Below are positions 36,600-47,555 of a stretch of 64,000 bases of DNA, one piece after another (the stretch's first letter is position 1; every line of letters begins with the position of its first letter). Origin of the DNA: Chlorophyllum brunneum (taxonomy: Eukaryota > Basidiomycota > Agaricomycetes > Agaricales > Agaricaceae); assembly GCA_963576785.1 (NCBI GenBank), contig OY756139.1:1178001-1242000 (forward strand), read 5' to 3'. The notes under the pieces were generated by a model. The model saw only the letters and a list, made by a program, of their open reading frames with translations, made no database searches and had not been told where the DNA came from. The translations under genes were made by a program, and so were the position numbers.

Positions 36600-38520
36600 C
36601 TACCGTGAGCCAGTGGAAGACGAGTGTGAGACTGCTTGAGGATGCGGATAAGGTCGTTGTGGATGATGCGAGTGGTGGGAGGGCTTAGGGGCATCGCTCG
36701 GCTTGGGAACAACTCCATCCAATCCCTTGTAGCCGTATGCCTTGCCGAATTCCTTGATCATAGCCTTGCCCATCAGACACACCCAACCCAAACCCTCTCC
36801 CGTAACCAGCTGACCAGGCCAAAACAGTTCTCCTTCCTCATCCTCGAAGTCTGGCTCGTGTTCTTCCGTAGGAGACAGAGTGCTATTGACCATTCTCGAA
36901 AATGTTGTGGGAAAATGCCGTGCCAATGCAGCGAGGTTCAGGGTCTGTTGGGCTCCAGACATGGAAGAGGCGCTAGATCGGAAGGTAGTCGTGAGATCTT
37001 TGAGACTCCAGATCATGTTGACGTCGATGGGTTCTGTGACCTTTGAAGCAGCCTCGAGATAGGACGGGGGTGGAGCAGCGGGACTTTCTCGAACTCTCCG
37101 AGGCATAAGAGGGAAGAACGCGGGGTTCGGCTTTGATGGAACTTGGGAGCGAGACTGTTGTGGAAGTGGGTTCTGGGTAGCGGATGGTGGACGAATGGCA
37201 GTGTTTGGAGTGCTTCCTTCGCGATTTGTAGGAGTGGAATTTGCGCTGTTAGTCGGAGCGATGCTTGCCGGAGACGGAAGCATGGGGGGAGTTCCCTGTG
37301 ACTTTCCCGCTTGTAGACTGCTGTTGGAGGTGCTTTGATCGACCTCTTGGATGGCAGTTTCGATTTTAGCTCTAGCCTGTTCCGTGATCTTATCCATTTC
37401 ATGGTCCAGCTCTTGGCGTACAGTATAGAACATCTTCCGCCCGTCAATAAACGCCTCGATCATGTAGCTGCAAACGACATGAAGGAAAAGTAGGAAAAGG
37501 TATATCGAACAAGACGCTTACATCAAACCGATAAAGGCCTTTTCGGCCTCGTTGATGGCATCTTGTGCTAGCCACTTGCTTTTGCACCAAGTCAAGAAAG
37601 CTGCGATAGTGGTCCAGGTCTCTTTGGTGCACGTCTTGCGACTATAGTCCCTGGTCCATATCGAGTAGGTGAAACAGACGAGGGCATCAACCAGTTCGAG
37701 GCGTGCAATAATGCCACCATGTTTATGATATAAGGAATTAACCGGGGGCGGGTCGGCAAGTGGCCTGTACTCTTTGTGGGTTGGTGGGTATGTTGACCAA
37801 AACCGGGCATCTCCCGAGTACTTAAGGAGACGGCCTGCATGATAATACTTGTCATGCAAACGATCGAAATACTGCAAAGGCGGACGACTTCGCTTGGGTC
37901 TGCGGACCGGAACAGCGTTTGGAGGTGGTAGGGCGCAGTCTGCTGCGGACCCGCGTGGGGGAGGAGGCAGATCCTCTCTGACCTCACCATCCTCGCATGG
38001 TTCAGATCGGGAAGTGGTGATTGGGGTTGGATTTGATGGACGGAAGTGAGTGGGTGGCTGTGATGGGGTGGAAGAGGGTTGTGCTGATACATGAAGGTGG
38101 TGGGCGGGAGGGAGGTGGGAGGTCGGCGGCGGCTGGTACTGATGATGTCGTTCTGAGATGGAGGATGTGCGTGAGCGCTTCGAGCTGTCTGAATCCAGCG
38201 ACGAGTCCGATTTCCGCTTGTTGCCGGGAGCGGGGCTGCTGGGGCGCGAACAAGGGGGGGATAGTGGGAGGGTGTGGGAGAGGGGTGGCGGTAGGTCCGA
38301 GAGAAGCTATCGGGAGAGAGAGAGATGTGAGCACGGCTGGAGGACGGGGGGAGGGAGGATGAGATACCTGAAGGGACTGGAGGAGCTGTTCACGGGTCCA
38401 TCTCCTGAGGGATCTGTGAGTGGAGCCGGGGTGGGAGTGGGAGGTGTGGGCGCACCGTTTCTTTATTCTAGAGGATGCTGAGGAGGACGCTGAGAGGGAC
38501 GGTGTGCTCTGGGGAGGCAT
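36600..38520 (-). CDS. Unknown nuclear-type protein with conserved helical core
   Basis: Three exons (38368-38520, 37522-38306, 36600-37467) give 601 residues. The N-terminus is Ser/Pro-rich with basic clusters (SRIKKRC, GNKRKSDSSLDSDSSKRSRTS). The conserved core begins LQYFDRLHDKYYHAGRLLKYSGDARFW, continues through GGIIARLELVDALVCFTYSIW, and ends in a helix across the last intron (INEAEKAFIG, then YMIEAFIDGRKMFYTVRQEL). The tail is Pro/Ser/His-rich. The Y-Y-x-x-x-R-x-L-K...D-A pattern followed by helices recalls the C-terminal homology domain of AFF-type elongation scaffolds; this is a weak hypothesis. The acceptor at 38307 is the only one that keeps the second exon in frame. Confidence 0.65.
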
Positions 38521-39783
38521 GGGGGCGGAGGGGGTGGTGGTGGTGGGAAGAGGAAAGGCGATGGCGCTCCAGCCAGCGCAACAATGCAACTCAGAAATCC
38601 CACTCACTGCTCGTCACCCGTCACACCAGATCCAGATCCTCCGTCACTCCCCGGCCGTGCCGCCGTCCTCGTCGTCGGCGGTCACATCCTCCACCCGGGG
38701 CCATCCCCTTATCTAATCACCCCCGCCCTTTTTCCAGTCCACTCCCCCATCCACCCCGGCTGCCTCCATACCGGGTCACCTGCACTCCGTTAAGCGAGTG
38801 CCGAGATTTAAGAGACCAATGTCCCACCCGAAGTTTCCTCGGCTCGTACATAGACATCGCGCAGCCATGTATACAACTGCCCCATGACTACTTCTCCTTC
38901 GCAAATCCTCGACTGAGCCCACGAAATTTCAGATCCCAGTTCATCCCATCAACTGACACATCATTCCGCACTTGCACATTGTTCGCCTTGCCCTGACAAT
39001 AAAATAATAGTTACAAATCGTCGTGATATGATCGCTTACATCATTTCCGGAAAAGAAGGTGTTGTGTTTCATCCTGGTCCAATATATTCTCTGGTCCGCT
39101 TTTCTATACATGTCCGCTTGCTCAACTTACTGTTGCACTATGTAGGACTTTCAAGCCAACCCAGCATTCTTCACCGAGCCCAAGATTGCCTACCCAGCTA
39201 AATTTTTTCTTGGATGATAGCCTCATGCAAACTGCCTCCCACTCACAGCATGATGACCTAAGCAGAGGCGTGACATTTCTCAGTGATTGGATGCACGTGG
39301 GGTTAGGTCACGTTCCTTGACGCGTCCATGAATACGATCGGTGACGCGACTGCGATCGCAACACAGCCACCGCTCTTTCCGATGTATGGCAGATTTCCGG
39401 AAATGGACCCTTCACCTTATCTACACTTTCGTGAATAGTACAGCTCGATTTACAACAGCGGGTCATCAAAGGTCAGTACTCAAGGCCAGCGAGACCAATG
39501 TGAAGGTAATACTAGGGACGGCGTGTAAGCGTACGATAACCATGAGATACTAGAGCGAGGCGAGAAAGCAGAGCCGATGTATGAGGCGAACAGATAGACA
39601 AATAGACAGTGAGAGTGACAGAAAAAAAAAGGAAAAAAGGAAAGAGGGTGCGAAACTATATAGTACATATACGACATGACGTCGTCCTTTCTTCGAATTC
39701 CATTCCATCCGTCCCCTGAATAGACTTAAGCAAGAAAGAAAGCAAGGAAACCATCCAATGCCAGGTGTCCGTAATCAGATCCG
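38521..39783. other. Intergenic, no gene seen
   Basis: A 1.26-kb spacer between two minus-strand genes. The part next to 38521 is strongly pyrimidine-rich on the coding strand, as expected for a 5' leader. No conserved motif is seen in the rest. Confidence 0.4.
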
Positions 39784-41129
39784 TCACGGTTTTCTCTTCG
39801 CTTTCTGCATTCCGTTACGCATAGCGTTCAGCGCTTGTTTACCGCTCTTTGCCCGATCGGTTTCAACCTCTGAAGCCGTTTTCGAAGAATCAACGCGAGC
39901 TCGAGAAGCTCGTCCTCGAGTGACCATACCCTCCTCATCCGACTGAGCGTCACTCACATCTTTTGCATCCTGATTTTGATCACCGTTGTCGACAGCACGC
40001 TGCTTGCCCTTGGCAGAGCCCTGTCCGTCCACTACTGTGGAAGCAGAGAGAACTGACGCCGAACGTCGACTACTGCTGGATGCCACGGCAGTTTGCGAAG
40101 ATGCATGAGATATCGATCTATCGCGTGAATGGGAGCTGGAGGTCGTGGCAGGGTTGTCCACCGGAGATACGGACGATGCACGCGAGGAGGTAGAAGGAGT
40201 TTGAGAAGGAGCTCCCTTACGGTTTCTCGTTGACATCCTTGTCTGAGTGGCTTCGTCTGCGGGCGTGCTGTCCTGCTCCAGCGGCTCAGACCGCTGGGAA
40301 GGATTGTCGTGGGAATTACCCGCAGGCGATGAGGCGGAGCTGGACTTTTGGGTCTTGTTGGCAGAGGAGCTTTCAGCATCGTCTGAAGACGTTTTCCCTA
40401 TATTGATAGGTTGTTCAGGGCTTGAAACGGGTTTAGATTTCAGCTTCTTGCGCGGCGGCTCTTCGACGGTCTCTTCGTCATCAGGCCCGGGGCTCTTTGA
40501 AGGCTCTCGGAAAGCGCCAGGATTTGGCTTGCGCTTTCTTAGATTGAGAACCTTGGGTGCGGCTGACGCCTTTTGGGGGACTAATTTACGAAACCAGGGC
40601 TGGGACTCGTAGGCCTGACGGTGGCCGGAGCCATGGTGGTTCGCCAAGATGTAGAGGTATTCGCTTGTGCCATTCCACGCTACCGGAGTGCGGATAAGGG
40701 GCGGTTGATGCACTGAGGTATGAAAGAATATGAGGGTGAAAGGGGATGCTGCGAGGGTAGAAGGGGGTGCTTACGGGCAATGCGTGTTACGACGTCTGCT
40801 GTCTGGAGCTTTTTCTCATCACTCCAGAATACCCAATGAGCGGGATCTCCGGGCTTGTAAAAGACGTCGAGAGCTGCGAGTGCAAATACGATCTCGTTGG
40901 GTGGGGGAGGCTGTTTAAGGCTTACACGGGCCTCTTTGAGAAGCTGCTGGACGGCTGGGTATGCGGCTGAGAAGACTTGATCCTTCCCATCCGACCAGAC
41001 CCCGGGGGATATCTGTGTCCTAGTGGGAACAGAGGTTGGATATTGAGTGCTGGCAAGGTAGTTTCTCCGTTCGCCCCTGCACGGAGCGAAAGGTGAGTAC
41101 GGTGTGACTCTGCGGGGGGCAGCCTGCAT
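39784..41129 (-). CDS. Low-complexity nuclear-type protein of unknown function
   Basis: Two exons (40775-41129, 39784-40712) give 427 residues. The first about 160 residues are the structured part: SAAYPAVQQLLKEARVSLK, NEIVFALAALDVFYKPGDPAHWVFWSDEKKLQTADVVTRIA, and after the intron WNGTSEYLYILANHHGSG. The remainder is Ser/Pro/Asp/Lys-rich with several basic clusters (NLRKRKPNPG, PPRKKLKSK, TRNRKG) and acidic spacers, ending KAKRKP. This composition suggests a chromatin- or transcription-associated protein, but no named domain is recognised. The ATG at 41129 is the first in frame. Confidence 0.7.
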
Positions 41130-42048
41130 GGCGGGAGCACGATGGTAGGGTATGGATCAGGGAGGAGTGGAGATGGAAGGAAGGGTTTCTGGGGTGTTGT
41201 ACTGGGAGCAGGATGGGAGGGAGTGGGATGTGTGCACGGATATACGGCGCGGTGGAGTCGGGCGACGAGTGCGGGAGAGTTCCCGAGGAGAGCGGGGAGG
41301 GGGGTGCGGGAGACGGTGGGGGGGCTGGGAAGAGGAGGAGGGAGGAGGTGGGAAGAGCAGAGGTGTGGCAAAACACAGTGGACTCGGGTCACAGTGGACG
41401 CTCTCTGAGGCGCAACTTCCTTTTCGGGTGTCCATCCTCGGCTTGATTCTCGTGGGAGCTCTCTGCCGCCTGCTCCCCTCGTCCTCCCCCAGCTCTGCCA
41501 CGAGCCCTGTCTGCCCACATCCTACGCCATGTACCGTGCCCAGCTCTCATCACGGCCACATTGTTGCCCACCAGCCCAGCCCACAGATCCCCTGGATCAC
41601 CTAATCTCGTCCGAGATCTACAACAGGTAGCACGCCGATCCGGTCAATTTCCCGATATATAGTCCATGTCATCATTCGTCCTCACTGCGACTCCCTCGCA
41701 CTTCTCCTCCCAACCTCTCAACTGATTGCTTATGACGCTGGCACGTTCACTGCTCCTCACCCGTGCGCTCTAGATATCACCACCCCGAGCATCAGGACTG
41801 CACCGGTAAAACGTCGCATGATCACGCGCTTGCTCCGTTCCGCTTCTTCCGCCGAGTCGATAGCATCCATAAAACGTTGCAGGAAATTCCATCCCCTTGG
41901 TCTTCGACACCACCGTGTCACTTGGTTTTTGTATTTACATTATACACTAGCACAATCCTCGTGTTGATGTAGGGATACCCATTTCCCTTACCCGTGTGAA
42001 TCCTTTCCCGACACCACTTGCCCAAAGCACGGGCCATTGTCTTCACCT
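41130..42048. other. Intergenic, no gene seen
   Basis: About 0.9 kb between two minus-strand genes. The part next to 41130 is pyrimidine-rich on the coding strand. The rest shows no motif or splice pattern that I can support. Confidence 0.4.
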
Positions 42049-42582
42049 CTATATATCCTCTTCTAGGAATGCATTATACGCCGCGATGTCCAGTGTGTTA
42101 TCGGCTACGACCAGGATAGCGCGGAGTACAATGTGAGGATTTATCACGGGCGCCGGACGCTGTTCAGGGATGCGTGGCATCGGGAGCGCGTCCTACCCAA
42201 ATGAAGTCCAAATAGAAGGCGAAATTCTCGTTAACGCAGATTTACAAGGTCAGTACGTCAGTCTACTTACCTCACACAATTCTAGATAGCCAATAACAAC
42301 CAGCTGGCATAGGTATTCCTGTACCCATGTACTGGACTTGCATGTAACGCACAGCGACACATCTACCAAGACGGCCCGGTCGCCGTCCATGAGAGCCACG
42401 AGTCCCGACGCGGGCTCGTACCACAACATCCTATGCTCGCCATGAGGTGATGGGCTTCTTACGCGACTTTGCCCGCAGAACCAAAGAACTACCTACCTCC
42501 CCACCAGCCGTAACTTCCTTCCCACCATACTCTCACCAATCTTGCCCAACACCACCGGACTCCCATGTTCAGGTTGAGGCAT
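42049..42582 (-). CDS. TEN1: TEN1-like CST-complex OB-fold protein (telomere maintenance)
   Basis: Three short exons (42497-42582, 42271-42430, 42049-42192) give 129 residues, the usual size of TEN1. The order of features fits its single OB fold: G-R-K-L-R-L-V-G-R-M-L-W-Y-E-P then G-L-V-A-L-M (compare G-x-x-L-R-x-x-G-R-x-x-x-Y-D and V-x-L-M in human TEN1), AVLVDVSLC, QLVVIGYLE (compare YIVLGELQ), and a C-terminal strand-helix pair (IVLRAILVV, LDIAAYNAFLEE; compare VKARVLTCV...LLEQAIREQ). All splice sites are GT-AG and phases agree (86, 160, 144 nt). TEN1 works with STN1 in single-strand telomere capping and C-strand fill-in. The frame is open further upstream to an ATG at 42783, so a longer N-terminus is possible. 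Exons are too short to be seen as long ORFs. Confidence 0.72.
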
Positions 42583-42944
42583 TGATACTGATTCGGCTCC
42601 GTCGTCAGCACACACCCTAAATCTCTCCCCTTCTTCGCCCAAAAACGGACCTAAGCACTGCCTGGACGACTCGCAATATGCGATGTCGGTCCAGGGTCCA
42701 TCGATCTGATTAACAACACGTGCCCTTATTTGCCAACATAGATCACTCCAAATACGACTCAATTTGCACCCAACATTAGGCATCCAATCAGATCACTACG
42801 ATTGCGTGTTCCGCTGTAATCTATCATTAGGGTTGTATGACGAAAGCAATACAAAGCAAAACCAAAACAAGAAAGTACAGACTAGAGAACAGGCATGGGA
42901 CTAGCCCAAAGACATGGATAAAACGGTAAATTTTCCCGTCTCAG
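42583..42944. other. Intergenic or upstream extension of the TEN1-like gene
   Basis: The minus-strand frame of the TEN1-like first exon stays open to an ATG at 42783. The extra 67 residues have no TEN1 counterpart, so I regard them as upstream sequence. The remainder is the spacer to the velvet gene. Confidence 0.4.
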
Positions 42945-44596
42945 TCACAGTGGATCGGATACGTCGCTCCGTGTCGTTCCTCTCCTTCGACGTTCAGCGT
43001 CGCGCAGTGTGACCCGGACCCCGTACTGGGAAAGGTTCTACCGGCACAACCCAGGGAAGTCCATTGAGTGGTTTTGCAGGATTGGTGTCGATTCAGTAAC
43101 AATCCACCGAAATTGCACAAGTCGCACACCCAGTAACGTAGCAGGAAGGGTACAAGTCAGTGATGATGTTCTTCGAAGGAACAACCAAAATGACTAGAAA
43201 TCACATACCCGAGTCAATTCTGTAGACGGCTCCAATCCGGGGAACTCCCTCGTTGAGTAGACTCTGAAGGGTCCCCCGTATAGTTCCGCCAGAACCGGGT
43301 GGCTTTGACTACCAGGAGTGTTCGAAAAGATATCAAAGGCCCGGTACCGGAATATGAAGGTTCCCTCTCTCTGGACTGCAAGGTCCTGTAGAGGGCATAT
43401 ACATCGTACGTCAACAACGCGGCGTTTGACGTTGGTGGGGGGAGGCGAGAGAAGGTGTCCAGATGAAAGTAAACAATGATGCCGGTCAATTCGTGATCAC
43501 AGGAGGGATGGAGAACGATATATGATCAGGAAGGTTCGAAAGAGAAAAAAAAAAAAAAAGGACGTAAGTCCCTGAGCCAAATGCGCTGGTAGCGAGAAAA
43601 CAGAGACACCGTACCCCAAAAACGAAGACCAGACATTTCTTGCCTTTATAATCAATTAACGCTGGCTCTACAAACTTCTCCCCCACGAGCGCCGGCGTCA
43701 GCTTCGAAGACTCTGTAACAAAGTGATTTCCTATGCGCAAAACGATATCATTAGGTGGTTCAGCCTCGTTGAGTTGGCCGAGCATAGGCTGTCGGCGCGG
43801 GATTTGGAACGGCACTACACGCGGTGCACCGCCATCACCCTCAGTACCAGGCGTGGTAAAAGGGTGGAGAGGGAAATAAGTAAATGCATTCTCCATTGGT
43901 TTAATCGGGGCGGCATAATTTAGTCTCAATGTTCCAGAAGTCGTCAACTCAAAAGGTGCCGACGCCTGGACTGGGGACACGCGGGTGGCGCGTGGGGATA
44001 CATTCCGGAAGCCAGGCGAGGAAGCTGACGACGAGGAAGTTTGCGATGGGGTGTAGGCTGCAAATTCAGGAATATTGGAAGTTACCGTCGACGTTGGTAC
44101 CACGATCTTCTCGTCCAGAATCTTGTCGGGAACAGGGAAGAGGTCGACGCCACATAAAATCCCAATGTTCTTGATTTCTCTGTTTGGGGTGAAAAGAACG
44201 TTAATGCCGCATACCCAACGAGGAAGAGAAGGACAGAAGCTCCTTACTCGTAATTATGGACCTCCCTCTCCCACCGTTTGTCGGTGTCTGGGTTGTCAAT
44301 GTAGTAGAGACGAAGCATGATGGCTGGAGGGGGATCGAGGGGTCGGCGATCTACTTTGGCATACCTAACAGCGAGCGTTGACACATGTCAGCCCATTCCA
44401 ACGAGGGAGGGACCACCAGAAAAACAAACTTTCGACCAGAGTCTGCCTTCTGTAATTCCTTGAGTTCGACACGAATGGTCTCACCCGCAAATTGGCCAGT
44501 GGCAAAGGTAATGGGTTGACCTGGTTGGGTCACGAATCCACCCTCGTTTGTCCCGAGCATATGGTGCTGATCTTGATATTGGGGTTGAAAAGACAT
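42945..44596 (-). CDS. Velvet-domain transcriptional regulator (VosA/VelB/VelC type)
   Basis: Five exons (44430-44596, 44248-44364, 43615-44179, 43209-43385, 42945-43025) give 368 residues. Velvet factors are fungal DNA-binding regulators of development and secondary metabolism with an NF-kappaB-like fold. The domain is split by a long insert: first half TIRVELKELQKADSGRKYAKVDRRPLDPPPAI, then CGVDLFPVP, a Ser/Thr/Pro-rich insert of about 100 residues, then LIDYKGKKCLVFVFG, DLAVQREGTFIFRYRAFDIFS, AELYGGPFRVYSTREFPGLEPSTELTR and YGVRVTLRDAERRRR. The last intron (183 nt) and the one before it (229 nt) are long; relatives usually have a few more residues before Y-G-V-R, so a microexon may be missing. 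Confidence 0.88.
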
Positions 44597-45710
44597 ATAT
44601 GTGATGGGTATCGGGGGACAAGCGGTCGTCAAGGCCGCTACACACCACAAGAAGCAGGGAAGGTGTGTAGAAGAATCGAAGCTCGCCCCAATGGCCAGTA
44701 GTTGCGTCGGAATGGACGATGGCAGTGGTTAGCCCACCTACGAAGAAAATAAAAAAAATCGAGCTTGAGCTGAAGGTACCCCACACGCACATTCTATATA
44801 CCTCTGTTGTTGTTCTCTTTGTCCATTCCCGTGGCTGCAACGCCTGAGGGACGGGTCGATCCGCGAATTTTTAGATAGGCTCGGATATCCATGCCCAGTG
44901 AAAGGGACAAACGATATTCGCGGACTTGGAAACTTTGTCAGGGTCAGAAATAGAACAAGCGTGTGTTAGATGACCTACCCACGCCCTGGAGTCAGAGGTA
45001 CGAACTTCAAGCTTTGGGGCCGTATGGGCTAAGGGGCAGTCCACAAGCTCTGGATAAACAAGGAACTGACGCACAGATTCAGGGCCCCTTAATAGATTTC
45101 TTTGGTTCTTCGTTGGCACTGGGCCGAATGAGGTCATGGGCATGGTACATTGCACATAACCATGCATAGTGCTGCGGGTTCTTATTACCGCAACCGTATG
45201 ATTTTATGGTACAGATCCAGGCAGACGCCACCGATGATCCGTTTAAATACCACGCGTAAACCATGAGCAGCATCGATCCTCCCGGTGCCAGCCATTGACA
45301 ATACCCAGGACCGATTGTACAGCAAAAAAGGCACTGGATCTTGAAGTTCCATGAGATTCTCATTTCTTGAAGGCAAATGAGCCGAGGAGCGACATGGTTC
45401 TCCGATTAGGATGGCACAATGAACCTCTGATGGACTACGTGGTCTTGCCGTGTGCAACGCATAATGAAATCTAGAGATGGAAGGAAGGCTGATTGTCGTG
45501 GCTCAAGGTGGAGAGGGATCGATCTGTTGATATAAAGGGGTAAGGTCGGTTCATTATCTAGATGCTCATTCCCAAAGTTAGTGGTATTAAAACGTATCTT
45601 CAGCGAAGCCGGACTGAATAGTTCGGTACGAAGTGTGCCAATTGGATAAAATAACTGGATTGTAGTCAGATAGGAAGGAGCATCTAGGCGCGTAAAGCAC
45701 CCCAGTGTCG
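44597..45710. other. Intergenic, no gene seen
   Basis: About 1.1 kb between two minus-strand genes. Three minus-strand open frames of 90-99 codons overlap here, but they contain no family motif and no sensible splice joins. The right part lies next to the 3' end of the F-box gene. Confidence 0.4.
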
Positions 45711-47494
45711 TCAGACATCAAACCTGCGAACAACCACGTTATCGCCTTGTGTAATAATGAGCCTCCTTTCATCAAACGAAACAGATCCCCTGATAGGCCC
45801 GGCATCCGGGCCAAGGGTTAGGTCACCTGCGGAGCTGAGATTCGCGGCAGCAACTTCGGCGCTTGTTCCCGCTTCTAAATCCCATACCCAAACACTTCCG
45901 TTGAAGCCGACGCTGACGCAGCGTCCATCGGAAAGTGCAAGCGCGTCGACGGGGCCAGTTTGGCCATGCAGAGTACGCACAAAACTGAGCCGAGGTGGTG
46001 AGGAGGAGATTGAATTTTGAGGAGGAAGGATCAATCGATAAAGCTGTAGATTTGTCGGGGAGTGCAGAGATGGAGCAGCGAATATATTCTTGTCGATGTT
46101 ATCAGGGCTGACTGTTTCAGACCTGGGTGAAGGGTATGACGGATTGTGATGTGATCCAAGAGAAGCTAAGTGGCTTTCAAGACCCGAGAGTTGGTCCCCA
46201 GGTGCGAGAATTACCCATTTTCCATCTGTTCGAATATCCACGACGCGATTGACCTTGCGACTCCATTGTTCTCGCATGGCACGGAGCTTCCGTTCATCAA
46301 TCCAACCAAAAGGGACATCAACTGCACGCGCAGTACGAGTGTTGAGTACAATCAGGTCTTCAGACGCCGATGAGTTGTCAAATGAGTCTGGTTGCGGTGG
46401 ATTGGTAGTCGAGGCCATCATCTTCGGACCAGTTATTATTAACTCCGTTGCACCCGCGGTCCAGTGTTGCGGATATACGGGGATGGTATAGGCAAGGACC
46501 AGTTTATAGATACTCGGGGAAGGTGTGGACAGCACCAAGGAGACAGGAGGAAAGGATGTAAAGGACGACAAAGTTTGTGTGAGCTTGGCGGTTTCAAACC
46601 CAATATTAAATAAAGAGATAGTAAAGTCTTGAGAAAGTGTCACGAGTAAAGGGTGGTGGTAAGCAGCTTGCACTACCAGGTGGAAGGAGCTTCTTCGGAT
46701 AGGCGTATGACGGAATGATTGTAGGGGGTTCAGGGTAGAATTGCGTTGAAATTGATGATAAACGAATTCCCCGGTGGAAAGAAACGAAATTAATCTGAAA
46801 CGCCCAGTTGTCGTAGGAGATTGGTCCATGGCCAGTGTCGTTATGCTACAGCGTACGTTTTCTTTTGGTTTGCAAACAATGCGACACGATTGCGCGAGTC
46901 CGGTGACGTAGATAGTGGGCTCGTATGAAGGTCGCGAGGATGCCGTTATTGTCAGAGTGCCAGTAAGTAATAAATGGGAACTGTGATTGTCCAGATGAGA
47001 CTTGGCCGAGCCCGGTCTAGAGCAGAAAGGTATTTCCTCCACAGAGCATCGCCCTGGAAAATGACCCGTGTCAGACGTGAGATGTGATGTCAACGAGAGG
47101 ACGTGCCCTTCTTCCAGTTGGAACTTATTCGAAACATCCATTTCCAGTCTTTGTAAGATGGATCCTCCACTCGGGCTCTGGCTGGGAGCGGTTTGACCTC
47201 TCTGTTGTCCAAACGTCCCAGAGGTCCCCTCGAGCCGCGCAGGCGCGCCCTACCAAAAGCCAGGAAATACTGCTTTCTCCAAAGCTCATTGTCAAGGGCT
47301 AGCCGGGCCCAATTCCTGTTGATTCGTTGTACGGCACAGAGGTCAACCCACGACAGATACGAAAAGATGGCGAGGATGAGTTCGTCATAGAGAGAGCTGA
47401 CTAGCGAAAAGTGCGTCTGCGGAGGATTTGTGTGATTTGTGTGAAGGCGTTTTGGCGCTGGGAGGTCGTGTGTAGCGAGACTGCGCTTGGACAT
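45711..47494 (-). CDS. F-box protein with C-terminal beta-propeller-like region
   Basis: Two exons (47107-47494 and 45711-47053) give 576 residues. Residues about 25-75 hold the F-box (SLYDELILAIFSYLSWVDLCAVQRINRNWARLALDNELWRKQYF), which binds Skp1 in SCF ubiquitin ligases. DWKWMFRISSNW leads into GRCSVEEIPF and then about 430 residues of WD-like repeats: CRIVCKPKENVRCSITTLAMD, FRLISFLSTGEFVYHQF, and near the end VRTLHGQTGPVDALALSDGRCVSVGFNGSVWVWDLEAG and DERRLIITQGDNVVVRRFDV. The two exons can be joined in frame only by an intron beginning GC (47106 to 47054, 53 nt), see findings. The substrate is unknown. Divergent from MORG1 with only 61 bp between the two start codons. Confidence 0.82.
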
Positions 47495-47555
47495 GGAGGA
47501 AGATGACAAGGTGAGATCAGCCGTATGTCCGTTCTCACCCTTGTGCTCTACTCTC

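Noticed and set aside
42583..42783. N-terminal extension of the TEN1-like protein from ATG 42783
   Set aside because: The extra residues have no counterpart in TEN1, whose OB fold should begin close to the 42582 ATG; kept only as an alternative.
44871..45457. Overlapping minus-strand frames of 90-99 codons with several Trp/Cys
   Set aside because: Mutually overlapping, no recognisable motif, no consistent splice sites; most likely chance ORFs.
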